Of a DNA stretch of 64,000 nucleotides, positions 7,497 to 16,447 are shown one piece after another. The translations under genes were made by a program, and so were the position numbers. How positions within the stretch are numbered: the first letter of the stretch is position 1; each line of letters begins with the position of its first letter. Under the pieces are notes generated by a model, which was not told the DNA's origin, made no database searches, and saw only the letters and a program-made list of their open reading frames with translations. The stretch comes from Hyphomicrobiales bacterium (GTDB lineage Bacteria > Pseudomonadota > Alphaproteobacteria > Rhizobiales > Rhizobiaceae): positions 1-64,000 of the forward strand of contig UBJR01000023.1 in assembly GCA_900465675.1 (NCBI GenBank), in the 5' to 3' direction.

Positions 7497-8132
7497 ATGC
7501 GTACACTCATTGCTAGCCTGATGGCTTCTGCCTTCGTCGTAGCCGGCTTCACCGCTGCAAACGCTGCCGATGCAGTTGACCAGGTCCCGGAAGCTCCGGT
7601 AGCCCAGAACGAGCCGGTTACCCCGGCCGGTAACTGGGAAGGCTTCTACCTCGGCGGTGCAGGCACCTACAACATGGGTGACTTCAACAACAGCCGTAAC
7701 GGCTACGCCATGGGCGGTCAGCTGTACACGGGCTACAACTGGCAGGCTGGCCAGATCGTTTACGGTGTTGAAGCCGACCTCGGCTATTCCGGCCTTGATC
7801 ACTCGGCTGGCGGCATCACCGAAAAGAACCGTTTCAACGGCTCCGTTCGTGGCCGCGTCGGTTACGACCTGAACCCCTTCCTGCTGTACGGCACGGCCGG
7901 TCTGGCTGCGACCAACAACAAGGTTAGCGGTCTCGGCGACTCTGATAGCAAGATGGCTTACGGCTACACCGTCGGCGTTGGTGCAGAAGCTTTCGTCACG
8001 AGCAACATCACGGCTCGCGTCGAATACCGCTTCAGCGACTACCAGGACAAGGACTACAATCTGGGCGGCACGAACGTTTCGCGCGGCTATGACGAACAGA
8101 GCGTCAAGGTCGGTATCGGCGTAAAGTTCTAA
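7497..8132 (+). CDS. ropB: Outer membrane protein, RopB/Omp25 family
   Basis: A 211-residue outer membrane beta-barrel protein of the Omp25/Omp31 opacity-porin group. A signal peptide of about 23 residues ends in ANA. Then come a Pro/Ala-rich segment and an eight-strand barrel rich in alternating aromatic residues, ending in the terminal Phe expected for BAM recognition. The N-terminus closely resembles R. leguminosarum RopB as I recall it, an abundant surface protein reported to be lowered during symbiosis. Codons look like those of a highly expressed gene. Single-gene unit with its own strong terminator. Confidence 0.82.
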   Translation: MRTLIASLMASAFVVAGFTAANAADAVDQVPEAPVAQNEPVTPAGNWEGFYLGGAGTYNMGDFNNSRNGYAMGGQLYTGYNWQAGQIVYGVEADLGYSGLDHSAGGITEKNRFNGSVRGRVGYDLNPFLLYGTAGLAATNNKVSGLGDSDSKMAYGYTVGVGAEAFVTSNITARVEYRFSDYQDKDYNLGGTNVSRGYDEQSVKVGIGVKF

Positions 8133-8151
8133 TCAGATCATCTGATCAACG

Positions 8152-8181
8152 AAAAAGCCGGGGTTTTGCCCCGGCTTTTTT
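8152..8181. terminator. Strong intrinsic terminator, probably bidirectional
   Basis: AAAAAGCCGGGG (8152-8163) pairs with CCCCGGCTTTTT across a 5-nt loop and is flanked by A- and T-runs on both sides. It separates ropB from the convergent GST gene and can serve both. Confidence 0.92.
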
Positions 8182-8189
8182 GTGTCTGA

Positions 8190-8783
8190 TTATTGCGGCT
8201 TGAAATCGGAATAGGTGGGGAATTTCTTCTCGAATGTCCGCAGCCAGCCGATCAGTTCCGAGTGATCGGCCTCCCACTGTCCCTTGAAGCGCAGATCGAG
8301 ATAGCCGATCGTCGCGGCAAGAGCGAAATGGCCGCCATGCAGCTTCTTGCCGAGTTTCGGCGGATGGGCGCTGATATGGTTCAGGCCGCTGACGGCCTTC
8401 TTCCACTGCCGGTCGATCCAGGGTTGGTGGATTTTTTCCTCATCGCGGAAGCGGCGCTCATAGACGATCGCCAGCAGGCAGTCGCAGATGCCGTCGCAGA
8501 GCGCTTCGAGGATCTCGGCCTCGGTGCGCTTGCCGTTCTTTTCCGGATAGAGCTTCCGTTTCTTCAGCCGGTGGAAATAGTGCATGATGGCGATGCTGTC
8601 GAAAACCGACGTGCCATCGTCGGTCAAAAGCGTCGGGATCTTTCCGAGCGGATTGTTATCGACGAGGATCGCCGGACCGGCATTGGTGTCGACGCGAATC
8701 TCGGTGACATCGAGCTCGAGATAATGCGCCGCCATGCGCACCTTGCTGGAGTAGGGCGATGTCGTGGCGCAGAGAAGCTTCAT
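8190..8783 (-). CDS. Glutathione S-transferase family protein
   Basis: A 197-residue soluble GST. The N-terminal thioredoxin-like domain starts MKLLCATTSPYSSKVR, with Cys5 and Ser9-Ser13 in the active-site area, has the conserved cis-proline segment (GKIPTL), and carries the SIAIMHYF helix. The C-terminal half is the all-helical domain. Family members conjugate glutathione to electrophiles or reduce disulfides; the substrate cannot be told from sequence. It converges with ropB and is followed upstream by rlmJ on the same strand. Confidence 0.82.
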   Translation of the reverse strand: MKLLCATTSPYSSKVRMAAHYLELDVTEIRVDTNAGPAILVDNNPLGKIPTLLTDDGTSVFDSIAIMHYFHRLKKRKLYPEKNGKRTEAEILEALCDGICDCLLAIVYERRFRDEEKIHQPWIDRQWKKAVSGLNHISAHPPKLGKKLHGGHFALAATIGYLDLRFKGQWEADHSELIGWLRTFEKKFPTYSDFKPQ

Positions 8784-8837
8784 GTTTCACCTGTGAAAAT
8801 GCATTGCGGCGGACTATTCCGCACGCTGCCGTCATGG

Positions 8838-9707
8838 TCAATCGTTTGCGACAGCCTTCTCTTCACCGCGAAGCCAGAAGGCACGGTGCGACGCATAGCG
8901 GTCCTGAGCCATGATATCCTTGAGGGCAGGGAGCATGCGGTGCAGCTCGTCCTTCAGCGTGAAGGGCGGATTGACGATGATCAGCCCCGAGCCGGTCAGC
9001 CCGGTAATGCCGCGGTCGCTGCGCACGCTGAGTTCGGCGCAGAGGATTTTCGGAATGCCGGTCGCCTGCAGTGCCTCGTGGAATTCCTTGACCGGCGCGC
9101 CCTTCTTCAGCGGGTACCACAGGCAGTAGGTGCCGCCTGGAAAACGCCGATAACCCTTGACCAGACCATCGACCAGCCGGTCGTATTCGCCATCCTCTTC
9201 GAACGGCGGATCGACCAGAACCATGCCGCGCTTTTCCTTCGGCGGCAGATGCGCGCCGAGCGACAGCCAGCCGTCGAGCTCGGTGATACGAACGTGATGA
9301 TCGCCCTCGAAGAGGCGGTGCAGCCGCGCGAAATCCTCGGGATGCAGCTCCATCGCCGACAACCGGTCCTGCGGCCGAAACAGCATGCGCGAAAGCTTTG
9401 GCGAACCGGGATAATAGCGGATACCACTGTCAGGATTGAGCTCGCGAACCGCCGAGAGATAAGGCTCCAGCAATTCGGCGACCTGCGGATCCAGATCGGC
9501 TTCCATGAGTTTGCCGATGCCGGTCTGCCATTCGCCGGTCTTCTGCGCCTCTTCGGAAGACAGGTCGTAAAAACCGATGCCGCCATGCGTATCGAGCACG
9601 CGGAAGGCGGCGTCCTTCTTCTGCAGATAGCGGATCAGCCGGGCCTGAATGGCGTGTTTCAGCACATCGGCAAAATTGCCCGCATGATAGATATGGCGGT
9701 AGTTCAT
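8838..9707 (-). CDS. rlmJ: 23S rRNA (adenine-2030-N6)-methyltransferase
   Basis: A 289-residue RlmJ (formerly YhiR), an S-adenosylmethionine-dependent enzyme that methylates A2030 of 23S rRNA. The N-terminal YRHIYHAGNFADVLKH block is diagnostic. The SAM-binding segment is DTHGGIGFYDL and motif IV is VDPPFE. Length matches the family. It diverges from the molybdopterin oxidoreductase gene, with 83 bp between the two starts. Confidence 0.92.
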   Translation of the reverse strand: MNYRHIYHAGNFADVLKHAIQARLIRYLQKKDAAFRVLDTHGGIGFYDLSSEEAQKTGEWQTGIGKLMEADLDPQVAELLEPYLSAVRELNPDSGIRYYPGSPKLSRMLFRPQDRLSAMELHPEDFARLHRLFEGDHHVRITELDGWLSLGAHLPPKEKRGMVLVDPPFEEDGEYDRLVDGLVKGYRRFPGGTYCLWYPLKKGAPVKEFHEALQATGIPKILCAELSVRSDRGITGLTGSGLIIVNPPFTLKDELHRMLPALKDIMAQDRYASHRAFWLRGEEKAVAND

Positions 9708-9790
9708 CGTTGCTGATGCCTGTCATGAATTCGCCTGATCGGCGCACTTTCCGGCTTTTGGCCGCTTTCCGGTTGGCATATAGAAATCAC

Positions 9791-11914
9791 ATGAACATTG
9801 CGACCCCCATTCACGCCAAATCCCGGGTCGGGCACACGGCCTGTCCCCACGACTGTCCATCCACCTGCGCGCTGGAGGTCGATATCACCGACGACGGCCG
9901 GATTGGGCGCGTGCGCGGCGCGGGCGACCACAGCTACACCTCGGGCGTCATCTGCGCCAAGGTGGCGCGCTATGCCGAGCGTCTCTATCATCCCGACAGG
10001 CTGATGCACCCGCAGCGCCGCAAGGGCGCCAAGGGGGCGGGGAGCTGGCAGCAGATTTCCTGGGACGACGCGCTGGATGAAATTGCCAATGCCTTCGTCA
10101 AGGCGGAAGCCAGGCACGGCAGCGAAGCGGTCTGGCCCTATTTCTATGCAGGGACCATGGGCTGGGTACAGCGCGATTCGATCGAGCGCCTGCGCCACGC
10201 CAAGCGCTATTCCGGCTTCTTCTCGTCGATCTGCACCAATCCCGCCTGGACCGGCTTTACCATGGCGACCGGTACGCTGCGCGGCCCGGATCCCCGCGAG
10301 ATGGCCCGCACCGATTGCGTCGTCATCTGGGGGACGAATGCGGTTGCGACGCAGGTCAACGTTATGACCCACGCCATCAAGTCGCGCAAGGAACGCGGCG
10401 CCAAGATCGTCGTCGTCGATATCTACGACAACCCGACGATGAAGCAGGCCGATATGGCGCTGATCGTCAGGCCCGGCACCGATGCCGCACTCGCCTGCGC
10501 CGTCATGCATGTCGCCTTCCGCGACGGCTATGCCGACCGGGCCTATATGGCGAAATTCGCCGACGATCCCGCCGGTCTCGAAGCGCATCTGAAGACCAAG
10601 ACTCCGGAATGGGCGGCTGCGATCACTGGTCTCTCCATCGGCGAGATCGAGGCGTTCGCAGCCCTCGTCGGCCAGACCACGAAGACCTTCTTCCGCCTCG
10701 GCTACGGCTTTACTCGCCAGCGCAACGGCGCGGTCGCCATGCATGCGGCGGCCTCGATCGCCACCGTGCTCGGCTCCTGGCAATATGAGGGCGGCGGCGC
10801 CTTCCATTCGAACAGCGATATCTTCCGCATGAACAATGCAGAACTGACCGGCAAGTCGATGAAGGATGCGGATATCCGCATGATCGACCAGTCGCAGATC
10901 GGCCGGGCGCTGACCGGCGATGCCGTGGCGCTCCGCCATCGCGGCCCGGTGACCGCGATGCTGATCCAGAACACCAATCCCGTGAATATTGCCCCCGAAC
11001 AGCGCCTCGTGAAGCAGGGCTTTGCCCGCGACGATCTCTTTGTTGCCGTCCACGAGCAGTTCATGACCGATACCGCCGAGACGGCCGATATCGTCATCCC
11101 CGCCACGATGTTCGTCGAGCATGACGATATCTACCGCGCCGGCGGCCAGAACCACATCCTGCTCGGCCCCAAGCTGGTCGAGCCGCCGGAAACCGTGCGC
11201 AGCAACCTCTTCGTCATCGAGGAGCTGGCAAAGCGCCTCGGCGTCTCCGATCGCCCGGGCTTCGGCTTCACGGCGCGTGACATGGTGGATCGCGTCCTGA
11301 AGGACAGCAATCTTCCCGATTACGACTATTTCCTCGAACACAAGTGGTTCGACCGCCAGCCGGATTTCGACGACGCGCATTTCCTGAATGGTTTCGCCCA
11401 TGCCGACGGCAAGTTCCATTTCCGTCCGGACTGGGTAAACGGCGCCGCACCGAACAAGCCGCCCGCAGCCGTCGGCGCCCTTGGCCCGCACGAGGAGCTG
11501 CCGCAATTTCCGGATCAGGTCGATGTCATCGAACTGGCCGACGCTGAGCATCCGTTCCGGCTCGCCACCTCTCCGGCCCGCAACTTCCTGAATTCGAGCT
11601 TCGCCGAGACCAAGACCTCGCGGCAGAAGGAGGGACGCCCGGAACTGATGGTCAATCCTGAGGATGCGCTGGCACATGGCTTGGAAGCCGGTGATCTCGT
11701 CCGTATCGGCAACACCAGAGGCGACCTGCGTATCCACGTGAAGGTCACCGAGGAAGTGAAGCCCGGCGTTCTGATCGCCGAGGGACTGTGGCCGAACAAG
11801 GCACATGTCGATGGCGAGGGCATCAATGTGCTCACCGGCGCCGATCCTGTTGCGCCCTATGGCGGTGCTGCCGTCCACGACAACAAGGTCTGGCTACGCA
11901 AGGACGCCGCATGA
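9791..11914 (+). CDS. Molybdopterin-dependent oxidoreductase, bis-MGD (DMSO reductase) family
   Basis: A 707-residue oxidoreductase of the DMSO reductase superfamily. The N-terminal [4Fe-4S] site is Cys18-x3-Cys22-x3-Cys26-x28-Cys55. The molybdopterin-binding core follows, with Cys148 in FFSSICTNP as a possible Mo ligand, the VIWGTNA segment, and a C-terminal dinucleotide-binding domain ending near GGAAVHDNK. No Tat signal is seen, so it is probably cytoplasmic. There is no electron-transfer partner nearby and the substrate is unknown; formate dehydrogenase-like annotation would be a guess. The start at MNIATPIHAK is preferred because upstream residues fall in the rlmJ promoter gap. Its last codons overlap the nudK ATG. 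Confidence 0.85.
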   Translation: MNIATPIHAKSRVGHTACPHDCPSTCALEVDITDDGRIGRVRGAGDHSYTSGVICAKVARYAERLYHPDRLMHPQRRKGAKGAGSWQQISWDDALDEIANAFVKAEARHGSEAVWPYFYAGTMGWVQRDSIERLRHAKRYSGFFSSICTNPAWTGFTMATGTLRGPDPREMARTDCVVIWGTNAVATQVNVMTHAIKSRKERGAKIVVVDIYDNPTMKQADMALIVRPGTDAALACAVMHVAFRDGYADRAYMAKFADDPAGLEAHLKTKTPEWAAAITGLSIGEIEAFAALVGQTTKTFFRLGYGFTRQRNGAVAMHAAASIATVLGSWQYEGGGAFHSNSDIFRMNNAELTGKSMKDADIRMIDQSQIGRALTGDAVALRHRGPVTAMLIQNTNPVNIAPEQRLVKQGFARDDLFVAVHEQFMTDTAETADIVIPATMFVEHDDIYRAGGQNHILLGPKLVEPPETVRSNLFVIEELAKRLGVSDRPGFGFTARDMVDRVLKDSNLPDYDYFLEHKWFDRQPDFDDAHFLNGFAHADGKFHFRPDWVNGAAPNKPPAAVGALGPHEELPQFPDQVDVIELADAEHPFRLATSPARNFLNSSFAETKTSRQKEGRPELMVNPEDALAHGLEAGDLVRIGNTRGDLRIHVKVTEEVKPGVLIAEGLWPNKAHVDGEGINVLTGADPVAPYGGAAVHDNKVWLRKDAA

Positions 11915-12504
11915 CGAAATTCGAGAAGGCTGGCGCGAAAATCGTCAGCGAAACCGTGCTCTCCAGGGGCTGGACCAAGCTCAGCGCCTACAAGATCGAT
12001 TACACGGATTCGGACGGCATCACCCACCGCCTCGACCGCGAGGTCTATCACCGCACGCCCGCCGCAACGATCCTGCTCCATGATCCCAAACGCGGCACCG
12101 TCGTGCTCGTGCGCCAATACCGATTGCCGCCGGACCTCCACGGCGAGGCGTCCTTCCTGTTCGAAACCCCGGCCGGGCTGCTGGATGGCGACGAACCGGA
12201 AGCCGCGATCCGCCGCGAAGCGATGGAAGAGACCGGCTTTCAGGTCCGCGATATCCGGTTCCTGTTCAAGGCCTATAGTTCGCCCGGTTCCAACAGCGAA
12301 GTGGTGCACTTCTTCGCCGCCGAGATCGACACGTCGGATCGCGTTTCCGATGGCGGCGGGCTGGCGGAGGAGCATGAAGATATCGAAGTGCTGGAAATCC
12401 CGCTCGATGACGCGCTTGTTATGATCGGAAGCGGCGAAATTCTGGATATGAAGACCATCATCCTGCTGCAGTGGGCAGCGATGAACAGAGAGACGTGGCG
12501 TTAG
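11911..12504 (+). CDS. nudK: NUDIX hydrolase, NudK (GDP-mannose pyrophosphatase) type
   Basis: A 197-residue NUDIX enzyme. The Nudix box lies at about residues 89-110 and ends REAMEETGF. The flanking PAGLLDGDEPE segment and the C-terminal part (GGGLAEEHEDIEVLE, then GEILDMKT) resemble E. coli NudK, which hydrolyses GDP-mannose and some other nucleoside diphosphate sugars. An ADP-ribose pyrophosphatase role remains possible. The ATG overlaps the oxidoreductase TGA (ATGA), implying coupled translation of an unexpected pair. Confidence 0.8.
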   Translation: MTKFEKAGAKIVSETVLSRGWTKLSAYKIDYTDSDGITHRLDREVYHRTPAATILLHDPKRGTVVLVRQYRLPPDLHGEASFLFETPAGLLDGDEPEAAIRREAMEETGFQVRDIRFLFKAYSSPGSNSEVVHFFAAEIDTSDRVSDGGGLAEEHEDIEVLEIPLDDALVMIGSGEILDMKTIILLQWAAMNRETWR

Positions 12505-12603
12505 CCGGAAAATAATGGCGCGCTCCGGCGTTTCATCCGCCTGTCACGAATCCGGCCTATGCGCTGCGGTTTGTCCCCGCCTTGCCCCAATCAGGAGAAA
12601 ACC

Positions 12604-13773
12604 ATGTGGCTCAGTAATTTCACGCTCGTCCTTCCCGGTGAAATCATCAGCCAAGGCTCGGTGCGGGTCGAGGATGGCGTCATCGCCGAAATTCGCGACG
12701 AGGCTGTCGCGGGTGCTGCCATCGATGGTGGCGGACGGTTTCTGATGCCGGGTTTCGTCGATCTGCATGGCGACATGATCGAGCGCGAGATCGCGCCGCG
12801 CCCGAACGCGATGATGCCGATCGATTTCGGTATCCATGAGCTCGACAAGAAGCTCGCAGCCGCCGGCGTCACCACGGCCTATGCGGCGATCTCCTTTGCC
12901 ACCGAAAGTGTCTACGGCCACGTCCGTTCGCTGGAAACGACCTCCGCCGTCATCGAAGGCATCAACCGGCTGCGCAATTCGCTGCTGATCGACCACAAGG
13001 TTCACGCCCGCTACGAGATCACCAATGTCGGCGCTGCTCCGGCGCTGGAGAAGCTGCTCGCCGCCGATCAGGTCGATATGGTGTCGCTGACTGACCACAC
13101 GCCGGGGCAGGGGCAATACAACAATATCGAAGCCTACGTCACCAGCATGTCGGAGCGCCGCGCCATCACCAGAGAGATGGCGCTCGAAGTCGTCCAGAAG
13201 CGCATCGCCATGCGCGAGGATCCGACAATCGACGTCAAGCTGCGCGAGATCGTCGCGCTGTCGCTGCGCCACAAGCTGTCGCTGGCCTCGCACGACGACG
13301 ACAGCGCCGCCAAGGTGGCCGAAATGCATGATCTCGGCGTGACGATCAGCGAATTCCCGGTGACGCTCGATGCCGCCGAGGAAGCCCGCCGTCGTGGCCT
13401 GTGGACGCTGATGGGCGCGCCGAACGCGCTCCGCGGTCAGTCGATGTCCGGCAATCTGAGCGCGCTTGACGCCGCAAGCGCCGGCCTCTTGTCCGTTATC
13501 GCTGCCGATTACCACCCGGCCGCATTCGTCCCCGGCATCTTCAAGATCGCCGACGCGATGGAAGGCAATTTGCCGGCAGCCGTTGCCATGGCAACGTCGA
13601 ACGCAGCGCGTTCTGCGGGCCTCCTGGATCGCGGCGAGATCGCCATCGGCCAACGCGCCGATCTCGTGGCGGTCGAGAAGGGCGACGTGCACCGCATTCG
13701 CGCCACGTTCCGGGCGGGGCGGTTCGTCTATAGCGACGGGACGCTGCATCCGCTTCAGGCGATCGCGGCCTAA
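12604..13773 (+). CDS. phnM: Alpha-D-ribose 1-methylphosphonate 5-triphosphate diphosphatase
   Basis: A 389-residue PhnM, an amidohydrolase-superfamily enzyme that removes pyrophosphate from the RPnTP intermediate of the C-P lyase pathway. Visible family features are the metal-site start GFVDLHGDMIE, SLTDHTPGQGQ, the ASHDDD motif and the catalytic-region aspartate in AADYHPAA. An AGGAGAAA ribosome site fixes the start. No other phn gene is in the window, so this copy is orphaned from a C-P lyase operon. It runs directly into the convergent toxin gene with no spacer. Confidence 0.9.
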   Translation: MWLSNFTLVLPGEIISQGSVRVEDGVIAEIRDEAVAGAAIDGGGRFLMPGFVDLHGDMIEREIAPRPNAMMPIDFGIHELDKKLAAAGVTTAYAAISFATESVYGHVRSLETTSAVIEGINRLRNSLLIDHKVHARYEITNVGAAPALEKLLAADQVDMVSLTDHTPGQGQYNNIEAYVTSMSERRAITREMALEVVQKRIAMREDPTIDVKLREIVALSLRHKLSLASHDDDSAAKVAEMHDLGVTISEFPVTLDAAEEARRRGLWTLMGAPNALRGQSMSGNLSALDAASAGLLSVIAADYHPAAFVPGIFKIADAMEGNLPAAVAMATSNAARSAGLLDRGEIAIGQRADLVAVEKGDVHRIRATFRAGRFVYSDGTLHPLQAIAA

Positions 13774-14181
13774 TCATGAAAGCAGCGGCACGCCTTCGCG
13801 CGCTGCCGCTGCGATCAATTGCTTGTCCAGTGTGGCGAGCGGTAGCTTGGATTCGATTGCCAACGCCAGATAGGCCGCGTCGTAGGCGGTGAGCTGATGC
13901 CGCTCTGCTAGGTCGAGAATCATGTCGTCGCTCGACGAGCGCCGCGTGAAGATGCTCAGTCCACGCAAGAGTTTCACACCCTCACAAGCCTTGTCGAAGT
14001 CGATCCGATTGCGCTTTCTGGCCATCATCAGGACATTGCGCACTTCATGCCACAGCAAGTCGGGAGCAATGGCATCAGAGGTTTGAAGGTGAACGAACGC
14101 GGCAGCCGCGACCGATGAGCTTTCGTCTGGGAGAACCCAGCTGCAGACAACAGAGGAATCGACGACGAATTTGGCCGTCAT
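13774..14181 (-). CDS. VapC-type PIN-domain toxin
   Basis: A 135-residue PIN-domain ribonuclease of the VapC kind. The acidic metal-binding set is in place: Asp8, Glu46, Asp101 and Asp119. VapC toxins cleave tRNA or rRNA until bound by their antitoxin. The ATG overlaps the antitoxin TGA (ATGA), which fixes this start over a longer reading seven codons upstream. The stop abuts the phnM stop. Lower G+C and the two-gene cassette layout suggest acquisition by transfer. Confidence 0.87.
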   Translation of the reverse strand: MTAKFVVDSSVVCSWVLPDESSSVAAAAFVHLQTSDAIAPDLLWHEVRNVLMMARKRNRIDFDKACEGVKLLRGLSIFTRRSSSDDMILDLAERHQLTAYDAAYLALAIESKLPLATLDKQLIAAAAREGVPLLS

Positions 14182-14414
14182 CGCCGGCCGGTCGCCTTCC
14201 ATTCCGCAATTTCCTCCTGCGTGATGGCAGGCATTGTCTTCCGGAAGGCACGGATGGCCTCTATCGCTTGCCTGCGCTTCTCGCCATCCGCAACGACCGC
14301 AGCCATCTTGGCCACCGGCATCCCGTCGCGAACGATGACAATCTCCTCGCCCGCTTCGACCATGGCAAGAAGCTCAGCGAGCGTTGTATCATCTATGCTG
14401 ACGGTTATCGTCAT
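14178..14414 (-). CDS. Phd/YefM-type antitoxin
   Basis: A 78-residue antitoxin partner of the PIN toxin. The N-terminal half (MTITVSIDD, then GEEIVIVRDGMPVAKM) matches the Phd/YefM fold, which binds operator DNA and represses its own promoter. The C-terminal tail from about residue 45 would wrap and block the toxin. It comes first in the operon, as is normal for TA pairs. Strictly VapB antitoxins vary; the Phd-like assignment is from sequence pattern. Confidence 0.85.
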   Translation of the reverse strand: MTITVSIDDTTLAELLAMVEAGEEIVIVRDGMPVAKMAAVVADGEKRRQAIEAIRAFRKTMPAITQEEIAEWKATGRR

Positions 14415-14472
14415 GCGCGTGCTCCATCGATAGCGGAGCCATAATGATCCGCATCAGCGGACCGGTCAACCG

Positions 14473-15135
14473 TTACCCGATCAGCGAAATCACCCGGTCC
14501 GTCCCCGCCGAAGCCGCACTACCGCTCCCGACAGCCTTGCCGCCTTCCATCCGCACCTTGCCCTCGGCAAACAGGCGGAGCGCCTGCGGATAGAGCTGGT
14601 GCTCAACGGTCAGCACGCGGCCTGCCAGGGCATCCGCGGTATCGCCTGATAGCACCGGCACAGCTGCCTGGCCGATCACCGGGCCTTCGTCCATGCCCTC
14701 GGTGACGAAATGCACGGTGCAGCCGGCGATGCGCATGCCGGCGTCGATGGCGCGCTGGTGGGTGTGGAGGCCCGGGAAGAGCGGCAGCAGGGACGGGTGG
14801 ATGTTGATCATCCGGCCCTCGTAACGCTGGATGAAGGTAGCGCTCAAAAGGCGCATGTAGCCGGCGAGGCAGAGGATATCAGGCGACAGCGTATCGAGCG
14901 CTTCGAAGATCGCAGCCTCGTGGGCGTCCTTGCTGGCATAGTCCTTGCGCGCGAAGGCGAAGGTCGGGATGCCCTCGGCAGCGGCCTTGGCGAGGCCGCC
15001 CGCATCAGGCTTGTCCGAGATGACACCGACGATCTCGGCCGGAAAGTCCGCAGCCTTGGCGGCCGCGACCAGCGCCATCATGTTGGAGCCGCTGCCGGAA
15101 ATGAAGACGACAGCGCGTTTGCGCGGTGTGCTCAT
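14473..15135 (-). CDS. purN: Phosphoribosylglycinamide formyltransferase
   Basis: A 220-residue GAR transformylase that transfers a formyl group from 10-formyl-THF to GAR in purine synthesis. The phosphate-binding loop SGSGSNM is near residue 14, the catalytic block INIHPSLLPLFPG carries the key Asn and His, and the DEGPVIGQ segment carries the catalytic Asp. The C-terminal tail is a little longer than in E. coli PurN. The ATG overlaps the purM TGA, giving a purM-purN operon. Confidence 0.95.
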   Translation of the reverse strand: MSTPRKRAVVFISGSGSNMMALVAAAKAADFPAEIVGVISDKPDAGGLAKAAAEGIPTFAFARKDYASKDAHEAAIFEALDTLSPDILCLAGYMRLLSATFIQRYEGRMINIHPSLLPLFPGLHTHQRAIDAGMRIAGCTVHFVTEGMDEGPVIGQAAVPVLSGDTADALAGRVLTVEHQLYPQALRLFAEGKVRMEGGKAVGSGSAASAGTDRVISLIG

Positions 15136-16205
15136 AGGCCGAGCGTACCCTGATATTGCGTGCCCTGGGCACCTTCGGCGCGGGCAATCATCCGGCCGAG
15201 AACGACGATCTTTTCGCCTTCGGCTTCCAGGGCCTTGGTGACGGCTTCGACGTTTTCAGGCGAGACAACGGCGATCATGCCGACGCCGCAGTTGAAGGTG
15301 CGCAGCATTTCCTTGGCTTCGACGCCGCCGGTCTTGGCAAGCCACGAGAACACGGCCGGAACCTTCACAGCAGACAGGTCGATTTCGGCAGCCAGATGCT
15401 TCGGCAGAACGCGCGGAATATTCTCGGGGAAGCCGCCGCCGGTGATGTGGGCGAGCGCCTTGATCGCCTTGGTCTCGCGGATCGCCTTCAGGAGCGGCTT
15501 CACATAGATGCGGGTCGGCGTCAGCAGCGCTTCGCCGAGCTTCTTGCCGTCGGCAAAGGGTGCCGGTGCATCCCAGCCGAGGCCGGAAAGTTCGACGATC
15601 TTGCGCACCAGCGAGAAGCCGTTGGAGTGAACGCCGGAGGAGGCGAGGCCGAGAATGATGTCGCCTTCGGCAATGTCGCCAGCCGGAAGAAGTTCGCCGC
15701 GCTCGGCAGCGCCGACGGCAAAGCCTGCGAGGTCATAGTCGCCGGAGGAATACATGCCCGGCATTTCGGCGGTTTCGCCGCCGATCAGCGCGCAGCCTGC
15801 GTCACGGCAGCCGGCGGCAATACCTTCGACGATCGCCGCACCCTGGTTCGGGTCGAGCTTGCCGGTGGCGAAATAGTCGAGGAAGAACAGCGGTTCGGCG
15901 CCCTGGACGACGAGGTCGTTGACGCACATGGCGACGAGGTCGATGCCGACGGTGTCGTGATAGTCGGCGTCGATGGCGATCTTCAGCTTGGTGCCGACGC
16001 CGTCATTGGCGGCGACGAGAACCGGATCCTTGAAGCCAGCGGCCTTGAGATCGAAGAGGCCGCCGAAGCCGCCGATCTCGCCGTCTGCACCCGGGCGGCG
16101 CGTCGAGCGCACGGCGGGCTTGATCTTCTCCACCATCAGGTTGCCGGCATCGATATCGACGCCTGCATCGCTATAGGTCAGACCGTTTTTTCCAGACTGG
16201 CTCAT
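15132..16205 (-). CDS. purM: Phosphoribosylformylglycinamidine cyclo-ligase
   Basis: A 357-residue AIR synthetase that closes the imidazole ring using ATP. The N-terminal YSDAGVDIDAGN stretch, the DGVGTKLKIA motif and the glycine-rich ATP-binding segment typical of the PurM/ThiL/SelD fold are all seen. It is the first gene of purM-purN. A GGAGATCAGC ribosome site precedes the ATG. It diverges from the perM-like gene across 242 bp. Confidence 0.96.
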   Translation of the reverse strand: MSQSGKNGLTYSDAGVDIDAGNLMVEKIKPAVRSTRRPGADGEIGGFGGLFDLKAAGFKDPVLVAANDGVGTKLKIAIDADYHDTVGIDLVAMCVNDLVVQGAEPLFFLDYFATGKLDPNQGAAIVEGIAAGCRDAGCALIGGETAEMPGMYSSGDYDLAGFAVGAAERGELLPAGDIAEGDIILGLASSGVHSNGFSLVRKIVELSGLGWDAPAPFADGKKLGEALLTPTRIYVKPLLKAIRETKAIKALAHITGGGFPENIPRVLPKHLAAEIDLSAVKVPAVFSWLAKTGGVEAKEMLRTFNCGVGMIAVVSPENVEAVTKALEAEGEKIVVLGRMIARAEGAQGTQYQGTLGL

Positions 16206-16447
16206 GCTGATCTCCGATGGCTGGTTCAGGCGGGATTTAACCCTGTGTCACATGCGGGTCGCAATTGCATGAGAGTGCGCTTTATGCAAGGCGGTGCATG
16301 GAGAAAAGCCCCAATTTCCCGCTCTTTTCATAGGCGCGGCGCGGTTTTTCGGCAGCAGGGTTGACCATCTTCCGGGCCGCATCCTATGTGCTTGAAAGGT
16401 GGTTGCGGCTGAAACCGCGCCGCGATGCGGGATGAACGGGGTAATCG

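Noticed and set aside
16206..16447. Short minus-strand frame in the purM-perM gap
   Set aside because: Composition is that of non-coding sequence and there is no ribosome site; the gap is simply a divergent promoter region.
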